A stretch of 64,000 nt of DNA from an uncultured Clostridia bacterium (lineage in GTDB: Bacteria > Bacillota > Clostridia > Peptostreptococcales > Anaerovoracaceae): assembly GCA_934234035.1 (NCBI GenBank), contig CAKQHH010000006.1, positions 21,390 to 85,389 on the forward strand, written 5' to 3'. This document shows positions 1 to 10,200 of the stretch, piece after piece. How positions within the stretch are numbered: position 1 is the stretch's first letter; each line of letters starts with the position of its first letter. The translations under genes were made by a program, and so were the position numbers. The notes under the pieces are model-generated. The model was not told the DNA's origin. It worked only from the letters and a program-made list of their open reading frames with translations, and made no database searches.

Positions 1-169
1 TTCCGCATTTCCGGCAGGTCCTCCCCGTCGCCCAGCGAATCTCCCGCCGGCATTCATTGCACAGGCGATAGGGCCGGGTGCCGTCAATCACCTTGCCGCA
101 GCAGATGCAGTACAGAGCATCCGGGTAGACCAAATCCAATACTTGTTCTTTCAGCATTCGAAAATTCAT
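1..169 (-). CDS. comF: ComF-family protein, N-terminal part (runs off the window)
   Basis: Fifty-six residues are visible on the minus strand, starting at ATG 169 behind an AAAGGA ribosome site. They contain a double zinc-ribbon-like pattern (CICCGK and then CNECRRE, CRKCG), as at the start of ComF-type phosphoribosyltransferase-like proteins, which take part in DNA uptake in competent Gram-positives. The phosphoribosyltransferase domain would lie to the left of base 1 and is not visible. It follows recD2 at a gap of about 50 bp on the same strand, so it is probably the last gene of the yhaM-recD2-comF run. The family call rests only on the zinc-binding N-terminus and on the neighbours. Confidence 0.6.
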   Translation of the reverse strand, partial: MNFRMLKEQVLDLVYPDALYCICCGKVIDGTRPYRLCNECRREIRWATGRTCRKCG

Positions 170-220
170 AAGCATCCTTTCCGAACGCATCTGGGTAAAA
201 ATAAATATTTTCCGATGCAG

Positions 221-2443
221 CTAACCGATGGTATTTCCGAAGTCGATCTGGCGAAGGCGATATTCCAGTCCGGTATACCGCTCATCGATTCGGTTGTTGT
301 CCACCATGGCGTGCATCCGATCCTCGGAGCCCACCACCACTACCAGGTTTTTGCCTCGGGTCACGGCCGTATACAGCAGGTTCCGGGTCATGAGCATCGG
401 CGGGAACCAGGTCATGGGCATCACCACTGCCGGGAATTCGCTTCCCTGGCTCTTGTGCACCGTGATGGCATAGGCCAGCTCCAGCTCCATCAGATCTTCG
501 TTCTCATACACCACCACTCGGTCATCGTATCGAACGGAAACCCGGCCGGATTCCGGATTGATGCCCTCAATTCGGCCCATATCGCCGTTAAAGACACCCT
601 TGCCCTTCTCGGTCTCGCCGTCTCGCTTCCATTCCATCATGTAGTTGTTCCGGAGCTGCATCACTTTGTCCCCTTCCCGGAAAATCCGGCTTCCGGATTT
701 CTTTTCCTTCTTCTCTTCGGAAGGCGGATTCAGCACGCCCTGAAGAACCTCGTTCAGATGAATGGTTCCCAGCAAGCCTTTTTTGGTAGGGGTCAGCACC
801 TGAATGTCGTAGCCGCTGTGAATAAAATCATAATAATTCTGCAAACGCCCCCGGAAGAGATCCTCCACGGTATTCAGGATATCCTCTTCCCGCGATCGTC
901 TCATTACAAAGAAGTCCTTGTTGCTCTCGTTGGCATACGGATACTCGCCCCGCTGAATCATATGGGCATTCACTACAATTAGGCTCTCTCCCGCCTGGCG
1001 GAAAATCTCGTGAAGCCGAACCGCAGGAATGTATTCGCTGCGCAGCATATCTCGGAGCACGTTGCCGGCGCCCACCGAAGGCAGCTGGTCCGCATCGCCC
1101 ACGATAATCAGACGCGTTCCCGGCTTGATGGCCTTCAACAGTCCCTCCATCAGCATCAAATCCACCATGGAGGCTTCGTCGATGATTACCGCTTTCTCCT
1201 CCAGGGGATTCTCTTCGTTTCGGCCGAAATTCATCTCGTGCTCATCTTCCGAGTAGACGTATTCCAGCATTCGGTGAATGGTCATGGCCTCCACGCCGGA
1301 GGTCTCCGTAATTCGCTTTGCCGCCCGCCCGGTAGGCGCAGCCAGCGCCACTTTGATGTCCAGCTGTTCCAGTATATAGACAATGGTATTGATAATCGTG
1401 GTTTTTCCCGTTCCCGGACCGCCGGTGATAATGCACACATTCTCCGTCAGCGCCTGACGAACCGCCCCCCGCTGCTCTTCGGAAAGGTGAATTCCACCGG
1501 ATCTGTTTTTTTCCGCGTCCTGAATCAGATTGCCCAAGTCGGCCGGCAGGGGGTCGATGTGCGCCTCCTTGATCTGAGCCAGATGCCATGCCACGCTCTG
1601 CTCCGCCAGATAATACCCGTAAAGGTACACCACCGGCGTCTCCTCAATCGTATCCGTCTGAAGCTTCCCCTGGAAAATCATCTGAACCAGGCATTCCTCC
1701 ACCTGTTCCGATCCCACATCCAGGAGCTTCACCGTGGATTCCAGCAGCCGATCCTTGGGCATGTAGGTGCTGCCGTTCTGGGCAAAACTTTCCAACACAT
1801 AGGCCACGCCGCTCTCCAGCCGGAATTCGCTGTCTTCCTCAAACCCCAGCTTCATGGCAATCTCATCGGCCTTCCGAAAGCTGATGCCGTAAATATCCTC
1901 CACCAGGCAGTACGGATTGTCCTTCACCACTTCCAGGGATTCGCCGCCGTACAGCTTATAGATGCGAACCGCCTGGGCCATGGTAATTCCCAGTTCTCTC
2001 AGGGAAAAAGAAATTTTCGTAAATTCAATGGTCTCGCCGAAGGATTCCGCGATTACCTTCAGGGATTTCGGTCCGATTCCCCGAATTTCCAGCAGCTTCT
2101 CCGGATTCTGCTCCAGCACATCCAAAGTGGATTTTCCGAAGCGATCCACAATCAGATTGGCCATCTTCGGGCCGATGCCCTTCACGTTTCCCGCCACCAG
2201 AAAGGCGCGGATTCCGTCCGCATCGTCCGGGATCACCTCTTCGTAGGATTCCGCGTTGAACTGCTCGCCGTATTTCCGGTGCATCTTAAATTCCCCAACG
2301 ATGCGATATTTCACGCCGGGGTTCGGATCATGAAAACTTCCGGTCACCGTAAACTGTTCGTCTTCCGTTTCGAAGACGCCCACCGTGTATCCATTATCTT
2401 TATTATGAAAAATTACCCGCTCCAGTTTCCCGATTTTTTCCAT
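221..2443 (-). CDS. recD2: RecD2-type SF1 DNA helicase
   Basis: A 740-residue superfamily 1B helicase, the usual length for RecD2, which unwinds DNA 5'-3' without RecBC. The N-terminal third has two helix-hairpin-helix motifs (about residues 85-103 and 120-135, GIGPK in both). The helicase core has Walker A GGPGTGKTT at 341-349, Walker B IIDEASMVD, motif III GDADQLPSVGAGN and a C-terminal HKSQGSEF motif. The two HhH motifs ahead of the core are typical of RecD2 and are lacking in the RecD subunit of RecBCD. It lies between the YhaM-like nuclease gene and comF on the same strand, an arrangement consistent with one operon. I see no damage. Confidence 0.93.
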   Translation of the reverse strand: MEKIGKLERVIFHNKDNGYTVGVFETEDEQFTVTGSFHDPNPGVKYRIVGEFKMHRKYGEQFNAESYEEVIPDDADGIRAFLVAGNVKGIGPKMANLIVDRFGKSTLDVLEQNPEKLLEIRGIGPKSLKVIAESFGETIEFTKISFSLRELGITMAQAVRIYKLYGGESLEVVKDNPYCLVEDIYGISFRKADEIAMKLGFEEDSEFRLESGVAYVLESFAQNGSTYMPKDRLLESTVKLLDVGSEQVEECLVQMIFQGKLQTDTIEETPVVYLYGYYLAEQSVAWHLAQIKEAHIDPLPADLGNLIQDAEKNRSGGIHLSEEQRGAVRQALTENVCIITGGPGTGKTTIINTIVYILEQLDIKVALAAPTGRAAKRITETSGVEAMTIHRMLEYVYSEDEHEMNFGRNEENPLEEKAVIIDEASMVDLMLMEGLLKAIKPGTRLIIVGDADQLPSVGAGNVLRDMLRSEYIPAVRLHEIFRQAGESLIVVNAHMIQRGEYPYANESNKDFFVMRRSREEDILNTVEDLFRGRLQNYYDFIHSGYDIQVLTPTKKGLLGTIHLNEVLQGVLNPPSEEKKEKKSGSRIFREGDKVMQLRNNYMMEWKRDGETEKGKGVFNGDMGRIEGINPESGRVSVRYDDRVVVYENEDLMELELAYAITVHKSQGSEFPAVVMPMTWFPPMLMTRNLLYTAVTRGKNLVVVVGSEDRMHAMVDNNRIDERYTGLEYRLRQIDFGNTIG

Positions 2444-2480
2444 GGCTCTCCACTTCTGCTATGTTTATTTTTCTCTTATT

Positions 2481-3440
2481 CTAAAATTTCCGTCGGTACA
2501 GTTTTCGATTATCCAAGGTCCATACCCGTTCGCCGAATTCTCCCGGCTCTACCTTGGATAAGCTCTCCTCCATATCGAACATCTTTGCATCCACAATGTC
2601 CAGGTAGTGGAGCATTTCCGCTTCCGGAAAAAGAGGCTTTCTCGGGCTGCCGAATTCCGGTTCGTAGTGGTGGCTGAGAATCATATGCTCCAGAAGAATG
2701 GTCTTCTCCGTTCCGATTCCCAGTTCCCGGCACCGATCGTGGATTAGTGTCACGCCCTGAACCAAATGCCCCAGCATCTGGCCCTCGAAGGAATACCCCG
2801 GCGACACCCCGTGGGTATCCGACAGGATTTCATTCAATTTCTCGATATCGTGGAGCACTACTCCCGCCAAAAGCAGGTCCTTGGAGAGGTTGGTGTACAC
2901 GGTACAAGCCTGTTCGCCCATCATCATCATCCGCTTCACGTGGTACAGCAGTCCGCCGTATTCCGCATGGTGGTTGCTCATGGCCGCTGGATAGTACATC
3001 AGCTTCTCCCGGTTCTCTTCGTAGATTGTCAGGCAGAGCTGCTTCAGCTCCTCATCCTGAAATTCCCGAATCTTTCCTACAATATAGCTATACATGCTTT
3101 CCGAATCTTCCGGCGCCGACTTGTAGAAATCGGCAGGCACCAGACCGTCATCCCGGTTGGCGTGGCGAATCCGGGTCACGCGCAGCTGCTTCGTTCCCTT
3201 CCACTCCGTCACTCCGGCTTTCACCTTGATGATATCGCCCACCTGGATTCGATTGATGCCATCCAGTTCTTCATCGGAAATATCCCATTTCTTCGCTGAA
3301 ATCTCTCCGGTGCAGTCCGCCAAAGTCATATCCAGATATTTTTTCCGATTGGACCCCACCCGAATGGCAATGGTCTTCACCATGAAAAAATCCATAAATT
3401 CCATATCCGCCTTCAATTGAAGAACATAATTCTGCTTCAT
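2481..3440 (-). CDS. yhaM: YhaM-like 3'-5' exoribonuclease (OB fold + HD domain)
   Basis: A 319-residue protein with an N-terminal OB-fold nucleic acid-binding region (about residues 10-110) and an HD-type metal-dependent phosphohydrolase domain (HHAEYGGLLYHV, then VVLHDIEK). This is the architecture of YhaM/CBF1, a 3'-5' exonuclease acting on RNA and single-stranded DNA. Two in-frame ATGs lie close together, at 3446 and 3440. An AAAGGAG box is only 2 nt from the first and about 8 nt from the second, so I prefer 3440 (MKQNYV). It is upstream of recD2 by about 40 bp. The next gene upstream, nadE, is divergent. Confidence 0.85.
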   Translation of the reverse strand: MKQNYVLQLKADMEFMDFFMVKTIAIRVGSNRKKYLDMTLADCTGEISAKKWDISDEELDGINRIQVGDIIKVKAGVTEWKGTKQLRVTRIRHANRDDGLVPADFYKSAPEDSESMYSYIVGKIREFQDEELKQLCLTIYEENREKLMYYPAAMSNHHAEYGGLLYHVKRMMMMGEQACTVYTNLSKDLLLAGVVLHDIEKLNEILSDTHGVSPGYSFEGQMLGHLVQGVTLIHDRCRELGIGTEKTILLEHMILSHHYEPEFGSPRKPLFPEAEMLHYLDIVDAKMFDMEESLSKVEPGEFGERVWTLDNRKLYRRKF

Positions 3441-3576
3441 TCGCATTCTCCTTTACACTTCATACATTTGTTTATTATACATTATCCCGGAATCCCCTTC
3501 AAGAAACTATGGCATAGCGAGTTTTATTTTTACCCGTGATGTGCTATGATGAAGAGTATTGTAAGGAGGTAGCTTT

Positions 3577-4314
3577 ATGGAATTTGATGCAAAGAAAGCA
3601 ACGCAAGCCACGATTCAGTGGATCCGAGACTGGTTCGGGAAGAACGGTCCCGACTGCAACGCAATTATCGGAATCAGCGGTGGAAAAGACAGTTCCATCA
3701 CCGCCGCCCTGCTGGTGGAAGCGCTGGGCAAAGACCGGGTCATCGGCGTGTTGATGCCGAACACCTCCCAGTCGGACATTGACATGGCACAGCTTCTGGT
3801 GGACCATCTGGGAATCCGCCATTACACCGTAAATATCGGCAGCTGCTACGACGCACTCATGGAGGAAATCCGAAATTCCATCGGTGAAGTGAGCCGGGAC
3901 AGCGAAATCAATCTGGCTCCGAGACTTCGGATGTCCACCCTTTACGCCGTTGGGCAGTCCATGAACGGCCGGGTTGCCAACACCTGCAATCTTTCCGAGG
4001 ACTGGGTGGGATATTCCACTCGTTACGGCGACGCGGCCGGGGATTTCAGTCCGATTTCCAGCTTCACTACCGCCGAGATTCGGGCCATGGGCCGCGAACT
4101 GCGCGTCCCGAAGGTGCTTATCGAGAAGGTTCCGTCCGACGGACTCAGCGGCAAGACCGACGAGGACAAACTGGGATTCACCTATGAGGTGCTGGACCGG
4201 TACATCCGCACCGGTGAGATCGACGATCCGAAGACCAAGGAGCGCATCGACACCCTGCACGAGCGGAATCTCTTTAAGCTGAGATATATGGACAGCTTCG
4301 TATACGAAGGTTAA
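3577..4314 (+). CDS. nadE: NAD+ synthetase, ammonia-dependent
   Basis: A 245-residue N-type ATP pyrophosphatase. The P-loop SGGKDSS is at residues 34-40. The length excludes the glutaminase domain of the long NadE form, so ammonia is the expected nitrogen donor for converting deamido-NAD to NAD. Start chosen from AAGGAGGT 8 nt upstream of ATG. It is a single-gene plus-strand unit, divergent from yhaM and convergent with dinB, and ends in a strong hairpin terminator. Confidence 0.95.
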   Translation: MEFDAKKATQATIQWIRDWFGKNGPDCNAIIGISGGKDSSITAALLVEALGKDRVIGVLMPNTSQSDIDMAQLLVDHLGIRHYTVNIGSCYDALMEEIRNSIGEVSRDSEINLAPRLRMSTLYAVGQSMNGRVANTCNLSEDWVGYSTRYGDAAGDFSPISSFTTAEIRAMGRELRVPKVLIEKVPSDGLSGKTDEDKLGFTYEVLDRYIRTGEIDDPKTKERIDTLHERNLFKLRYMDSFVYEG

Positions 4315-4326
4315 TTCATTGCGGTA

Positions 4327-4378
4327 AAAACAAATCGGAGGCGGCACGGGTTACGGTGCATCCTCCGATTTTTGTTTT
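4327..4378 (+). terminator. Intrinsic terminator after nadE, usable from both sides
   Basis: Ten-base arms AAATCGGAGG (4332-4341) and CCTCCGATTT (4362-4371) enclose a GC-rich inner stem and are followed by a T-rich run on the plus strand. A-rich sequence ahead of the left arm gives a matching U run on the minus strand, so it can also stop dinB transcription. Confidence 0.85.
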
Positions 4379-4385
4379 TTGGTCT

Positions 4386-5654
4386 TCACTTTTCCGATTC
4401 TTCTTCGCCCCGTCGGCTCAATCCCAGATCGTTTCCCAGACTATGGGCGTACCCGATGGATTTGGAACCGTATTTCTTTCGAATCGCATCCATGGTGCGT
4501 TCGATCTTCTCTTCCTGCACCGAATTTGAATTCACCGAACTCGAACCGCTCTTCGGTTCCGGCGAAAGCATCTCTGCCATGTCGAAAATCGACACCTGCT
4601 CCGGGGCATCTTCCCTTGCCAAGTAAATCGCAGTCACCGTCAGAAGCCGAATATCCCGATTCATGAACCCCGCCTCCTGAATCAGCTTCAGGGCAATTCG
4701 GCGAATGGCCTGCGCTGTGACGAAGGACCGTTCCACCCGCCGCTGCCGGGAGATTCGCCGAAACTCCGGCGTGGTGATTTCCACTTTCACTCCGTACGCC
4801 TTCATCTCATACAGTCGAAGGCGCGTACTCACCCAATCGGCAAGCTCCGTTACCGCCAAAGACACATCGTCCTCTCCCCGAATATTGCGCCGGAAGGTCA
4901 CTCCGTGCCCCACGGATTTCACATCATCCCAATCGCCCCAGCGGCGAACCGGCGATGCATCCTCCCCGTTAGCCGAACGGTGAAGATCCTCTCCGTGCAC
5001 GCCGAAACTTCGCTTCAGAAAGCCCACATCCGCCTGGGCCAACTCCCCAATCGTGTAGATATGAAGCTTCTTCAGCTTTTCCGCCGTAGCTCTTCCCACG
5101 TAGAAAAAATTGCCCACCGGCTGCGGCCACAGAATCTCCCGGTAGTTCTCCCGCGAAATCACCGTAGTGGCATCCGGCTTTCGGTATTCCGATCCCATCT
5201 TCGCAAAAATCTTGTTATAGGACACGCCCACCGAAAGGGTGAGGCCGTACGTCTCCCGAACCCGATTCCGGATTTGATTCGCAATCTCCTCTGCCGGTCC
5301 GAACAGCCGCTCGCTGCCGGTGACGTCCAGCCAGGATTCATCGATACTGTAGGGCTCCACCAAATCCGTATAGGAACGATAGATCTCATTGATTTTCTTG
5401 CTGTAAAAAGAATATTTCTCGTGGTGCGGCGGCAGAAAGGTCAGCCCCGGGCATTTCCGCAGCGCCTGCTGAATCGTCTCCGCCGTGGTGACGCCGAATT
5501 TTTTGGCCGCCTCATTTTTGGCCAGCACAATACCGTGACGATTCTCCGGATTTCCCGCTACCGCCACCGGTACGTCCCGCAGCTCCGGATGTTCCAGAAG
5601 CTCTACGGATGCGTAGAAACTATTCATATCGCAGTGGAGAATCTTTCGGTCCAT
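4386..5654 (-). CDS. dinB: DNA polymerase IV (Y family)
   Basis: A 422-residue translesion polymerase. Catalytic acidic residues are visible at HCDMNSFYASVE (Asp9) and SIDESWLD (Asp105-Glu106). The little-finger region follows (KSVGHGVTFRRNI). It is somewhat longer than the usual roughly 350-400 residues, with a charged Ser/Glu-rich tail that may carry a clamp-binding motif (VSIFDMAEML resembles one). It follows the flavodoxin gene by 6 bp and the run dnaE-pfkA-flavodoxin-dinB reads in one direction. Confidence 0.92.
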   Translation of the reverse strand: MDRKILHCDMNSFYASVELLEHPELRDVPVAVAGNPENRHGIVLAKNEAAKKFGVTTAETIQQALRKCPGLTFLPPHHEKYSFYSKKINEIYRSYTDLVEPYSIDESWLDVTGSERLFGPAEEIANQIRNRVRETYGLTLSVGVSYNKIFAKMGSEYRKPDATTVISRENYREILWPQPVGNFFYVGRATAEKLKKLHIYTIGELAQADVGFLKRSFGVHGEDLHRSANGEDASPVRRWGDWDDVKSVGHGVTFRRNIRGEDDVSLAVTELADWVSTRLRLYEMKAYGVKVEITTPEFRRISRQRRVERSFVTAQAIRRIALKLIQEAGFMNRDIRLLTVTAIYLAREDAPEQVSIFDMAEMLSPEPKSGSSSVNSNSVQEEKIERTMDAIRKKYGSKSIGYAHSLGNDLGLSRRGEEESEK

Positions 5655-5660
5655 TGTGCT

Positions 5661-6206
5661 CTACCGGTTTTGAATCCGATGGGCCGCGTTCAGAATCGGG
5701 TCGATATACTTTCGGTCCACCAGGTCCACCCCTTCTTCAATATTTCGTATCATCTTCATGGCTGCGCCGCCATCCTCTGCCGTCTGTCCGGACTTCAGCA
5801 CTTTTTTGGCAACCGCCATCAGCATCCGATCCAGGCCCTTTACCTGCGCCGGATCGTACCGTCCCGGGCAGAAAAACAGCTGCATCCGATCCATATTCTC
5901 CCGACCGTCGAAATTGATTTCACAGATCTGAAGGTAATTCTGCGGATTGTATTCCGAAACCCCGGTCACGAAGAGAATCGTGTGATCCTTCGAACCTTCC
6001 AAATAGGGCTCAATTTTATCGAAATCCACGATGCCGCTGCCCCGCAGCCAGGAACCGTAGATAATCAAATCGTATTCCGGAATGGTCTCTCTATCAAAAT
6101 CCTTCAATGCTGCGCATTCGCACTCCAAAGACTGTGCAATCCATTCCGCATACTGCCGAGTTGAGCCCCGCTTGGAGGTATATAGTACAATCGCTTTTTT
6201 GTTCAT
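5661..6206 (-). CDS. Flavodoxin-domain protein
   Basis: A 181-residue protein with a flavodoxin fold. The N-terminal strand and phosphate loop read VLYTSKRGSTRQYAEWIA, in the place of the usual T/S-x-T-G-x-T FMN loop. It resembles the small protoporphyrinogen oxidase/HemG-like and 'flavodoxin_5' proteins of Firmicutes rather than electron-carrier flavodoxins. The substrate or partner cannot be told from the sequence. It sits between pfkA and dinB with short gaps. A more divergent relative is encoded at 12428-13060. Confidence 0.75.
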   Translation of the reverse strand: MNKKAIVLYTSKRGSTRQYAEWIAQSLECECAALKDFDRETIPEYDLIIYGSWLRGSGIVDFDKIEPYLEGSKDHTILFVTGVSEYNPQNYLQICEINFDGRENMDRMQLFFCPGRYDPAQVKGLDRMLMAVAKKVLKSGQTAEDGGAAMKMIRNIEEGVDLVDRKYIDPILNAAHRIQNR

Positions 6207-6232
6207 TCTCGCATTCTCCTATCGGATGCCGC

Positions 6233-7195
6233 CTACTGGCTGAGTACATCCACGTATTCGTACAGGTGACGGTCGAAATCCTGGGATTCCGCCAACGCTT
6301 CTTCCAGATTAAAGCCCAGCACTTTTCCGTCCACCAGTCCGATTGCTTTGTTCATCAATCCCGCATCCAGAAGCTCGATGGCCTTGTCTCCGCAGCGGGT
6401 GGCCAGCATCCGATCCTGAAGGGTCGGCGATCCGCCTCGCTGGAGATATGACAGCACCACCAGACGCACGGAACGCCCCGTACGTTCGGAAATTTCTTTT
6501 ACCAGCTCCTGGGAATCCATCGGATATCCCTCTGCCTTGATGATAATGCTGTGCTGCTTCCCCTGATTGCAGCCTTCAATAATCTTCCGGCAGACGGAAT
6601 TCACATCCCGGTCCACCTCCGGAAGGAGCACCGCTTCCGCACCGCCGGCGATTCCGGCGTACAGCGCGATGTCGCCGCAGTGACGGCCCATAACCTCCAC
6701 CACGGTGGTTCGTTCGTGGGACGAAGAAGTGTCCCGAATCCGAGTGATGGCATCCAGCACCGTGTTCACCGCGGTATCGAAGCCGATGGTGCTTTCCGTA
6801 TATCCCAGATCGTTGTCGATGGTTCCCGGAATGCACATCACGTTCACGCCCAGGCGTGACAGCTCCAAGGCGCCGGCAAAAGAACCGTTTCCGCCGACCA
6901 CAACAACGGCATCCAACCCGAAGGTTTCAATGGTGGTCACGGCTTTCCGACGTCCTGCCTCCGTCATAAAACGCTCGCTGCGGGCGGTTTTCAGCATGGT
7001 GCCGCCCCGCTGAAGGATGTCCCCCACGGCGCGGCGGTCCAACTCTTCCAGTTCGCCGTCTATCAGGCCCTCATATCCCCGATAGATTCCGTACACCTTC
7101 ATTCCGCGAGCGATGCCGAAACGCACCACCGCCCGAACCGCTGCATTCATTCCCGGCGAATCTCCGCCGCTGGTCAGTATTCCAATTTTCATCAT
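6233..7195 (-). CDS. pfkA: 6-phosphofructokinase (ATP type)
   Basis: A 320-residue PfkA with TSGGDSPGMNAAVRA at the nucleotide site, PGTIDND (catalytic loop, residues 123-129) and PTLQDR near the C-terminus, as in bacterial glycolytic PFK. Gly104, typical of ATP-dependent rather than pyrophosphate-dependent enzymes, is present. The residue before it, usually Asp103 in GGDGS, is Asn here (GGNGS), a small departure. Two ATGs in tandem make the exact start uncertain by one residue. It is 20 bp downstream of dnaE, the familiar Firmicutes dnaE-pfkA neighbourhood. Confidence 0.95.
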   Translation of the reverse strand: MMKIGILTSGGDSPGMNAAVRAVVRFGIARGMKVYGIYRGYEGLIDGELEELDRRAVGDILQRGGTMLKTARSERFMTEAGRRKAVTTIETFGLDAVVVVGGNGSFAGALELSRLGVNVMCIPGTIDNDLGYTESTIGFDTAVNTVLDAITRIRDTSSSHERTTVVEVMGRHCGDIALYAGIAGGAEAVLLPEVDRDVNSVCRKIIEGCNQGKQHSIIIKAEGYPMDSQELVKEISERTGRSVRLVVLSYLQRGGSPTLQDRMLATRCGDKAIELLDAGLMNKAIGLVDGKVLGFNLEEALAESQDFDRHLYEYVDVLSQ

Positions 7196-7215
7196 CTTTT
7201 GTCCCCTTTCGTTTT

Positions 7216-10200
7216 TTAACCCTTTACATTATCGTTTCCCAGCAGATCCTTCAGACGGCGCTCCAGCTTCTCGCTAAAGTCCACCCGATACTGACTGCTG
7301 GTTTTCACATTCCTTCCTCCCGGAAGGAATACCATTACGTCTCTATCCCCCGGATATTCTTTCAGAATACCCATGATTTCTTCCAACACCAGATTCCGGC
7401 TTCCCAGCCGTTCCACGTATTCCGGCGGAACCCGAAGCTTCACCAGGTTAGCGACATCCTCCGTCGGCCTTCCGGACGGATTCGGATTCTGTCTGCCCGC
7501 CGGATTCGGTCTGCCGGGGCGGAAATTTCCCCGCCGGCGGAATTCCTGAATCTGATGGATATCCGCCAGGTTATCCACCAGAACCTCCGGTGCGGAATCC
7601 TCTTTAATGGACAGCTTGCCGGAAATTGCCACAATCTGATCGGTCTGCACCAGATGTCGGAATTTTTCATAGGCGGACGGAAAGATAATTCCATCCATAA
7701 TGCCGCTGAAATCCTCGAACTGAATTCGGGCCATCTCCTGGGCTTTCCGCGTAATCATGGTTTTCACCGATACCAGCATTCCGGCCATTATCACGCGGTC
7801 TCCGTCTCGATACCGTCCGTAGGCGGACTCCATGCCCGGCATGTTCTCGGACATGCCATCCATATCCATCGAAGACACTTCCAGAATCTCCGACACGGAA
7901 GCGGTGGTGTTTTTTTCAATCAGCTCCCGGTAATCATCCAGCGGATGGCCGGAAAGGTAGACCCCCAGCATTTCCTTTTCCATGGACAACAGCTGGTCCT
8001 TCTCGAAATTGGCGATCTTCGGCAGCTCCGGCGTGGTGCGAACCTCCTCGATTAAACTTTCGTCCAGCTGGAAAAAAGAAATCTGATTCTGCCCGGAATT
8101 CCGCGCCCGCTTCTGCGCCCGCGAAACCGCATCGTCGCACACCGCAATCATCACCGCCCGGTTCGGATTGATTTCATCTAAAGCGCCGGCTTTAATCAGG
8201 GATTCCACGGCTTTTCGATTCAGCTCCTTGGCATCCAGGCCGTCTACGAAATCGTAAATATCCGCCGGGTCCGGATTGTCCTTCCGGGCATCGATAATCG
8301 CCCCTACGATTCCGGTACCCACGTTCTTGATTCCCGCCAGACCGTACCGAATCCGGTCTCCTTCCACGGAGAATTTCTCTTCGCTTCGAAGAACCGACGG
8401 CGGAAGCACCTCGATTCCCATTTCGTTGCAGTTTCGAATGTATGCGGAAATATGACCCGGCTGCCCCATCACGCTGGACATCAGCGCCGCCATAAATTCC
8501 TTCGGATAGTGGCATTTCAGATATGCCGTCTCGTAAGAAACCACCGCATATGCCGCCGCATGGGATTTGTTGAAGGCGTACTGGGCGAAGCTGACCATAT
8601 CCTCGAAGATGGTCTCCGCCGCCTCCTTGGAAATTCCGTTGGCCACACAGCCGGCAATCTCCACGGAACCGTCCTCCGCCTTCTTTCCGTTGATAAAATA
8701 TTCCTTCTCCTCCAGCATCACCGCCATTTTCTTTTTGCTCATGGCACGGCGCACCAGGTCCGACCGCCCGTAGGAGTACCCGCCCAGGTCTCGTACAATC
8801 TGCATTACCTGCTCCTGGTACACCAGGCAGCCGTAGGTAACCCCCAGAATCGGCTCCAAATGCGGATCCACATACTGAATCTGCTCCGGATGCTTCTTAT
8901 TTTCAATGTATTTCGGGATGGAATCCATCGGGCCCGGCCGATACAGGGAGATTCCCGCGACGATATCTTCAAAGCAGGTGGGCTTCAGATTCTTCATGAA
9001 ATCCGTCATTCCGCCGCTTTCCAGCTGAAAAACACCCTCCGTATTGCCTTCTGCAATCATTTCATAGGTGGCCGCATCGTTGTAATCCATTGTGGAAAAA
9101 TCAATTTCGATTCCCCGATTCTCCCGAATCAAGTCCAAGGCATTTCGAAGCAGCGTAAGATTTCGCAGCCCCAAAAAATCCATTTTTAACAGTCCCAGTT
9201 CCTCAATCGTGGTCATGTTGAACTGGGTCGCCGGCCCCTTATCCGATGAATACAGCGGAACGTATTCATCCAGTGGAAGCTTACTGATTACCACGCCCGC
9301 CGCATGGGTGGACGCATGTCTCGGCAGACCTTCCACCGCCATGGACATGTCCAAAATATCCCGGACCAAAGGCTCTGTATCGTACCGCTCCCGAAGGCTG
9401 TGGTTGATTTCCAGCGCCTTGGAAATGGTCATTCCCAGCTCATTCGGAATGGCCTTGGCGATGGCATCCCCATCGGCATAGGAAGCGTCCAGCACCCGGG
9501 CCACGTCCCGCACCGCCGCTTTTGCTTTTAGCGTACCGAAGGTGATAATCTGCGAAACCTTGTCCTTCCCGTACTTTCGCACCACATAATCGATGACGTC
9601 CTGACGGTGTTCGATACAGAAGTCCACGTCGATATCCGGCATGCTCACCCGCTCCGGATTCAGGAACCGCTCAAAAATCAAATTATACTTAATCGGGTCG
9701 ATTTCCGTGATGTGCAAGGTATACGCCACAATACTGCCGGCGGCGGAACCTCTTCCCGGCCCAACGGCAATGTCGTGGGTCTTTGCGTAGTGAATGAAAT
9801 CCCATACAATCAAGAAGTACTCCACGTACCCCATGGTCTCGATTACGTTCAGCTCACTCTCCAGACGGATTCGATAGCTGTTGTCCTCCTCCATGGCCGC
9901 ATCGCCGTATCGCTCCCGCAGCCCATCGTAACAGAGCTTCCGCAGGTACCCATCGTTGGTCAAACCCTCCGGCGGAATAAATTCCGGCAGGTGATATTCC
10001 CCAAAAGTAAATTCCACCTCGCATCGGTCCGCGATTTCCTGGGTGATTTCCAGGTATTCCGGGTGTCCCGGAAAAAGTTCCTGCATTTCCGCCTCGGACT
10101 TCAGATAGAACTCGTCGTTCTCGAATTTCATCCGGTTGGTGTCGTTCACCTTCGAACCGGTTTGAATGCACATCAGCACATCTTGCGCCTTCGCATCTTC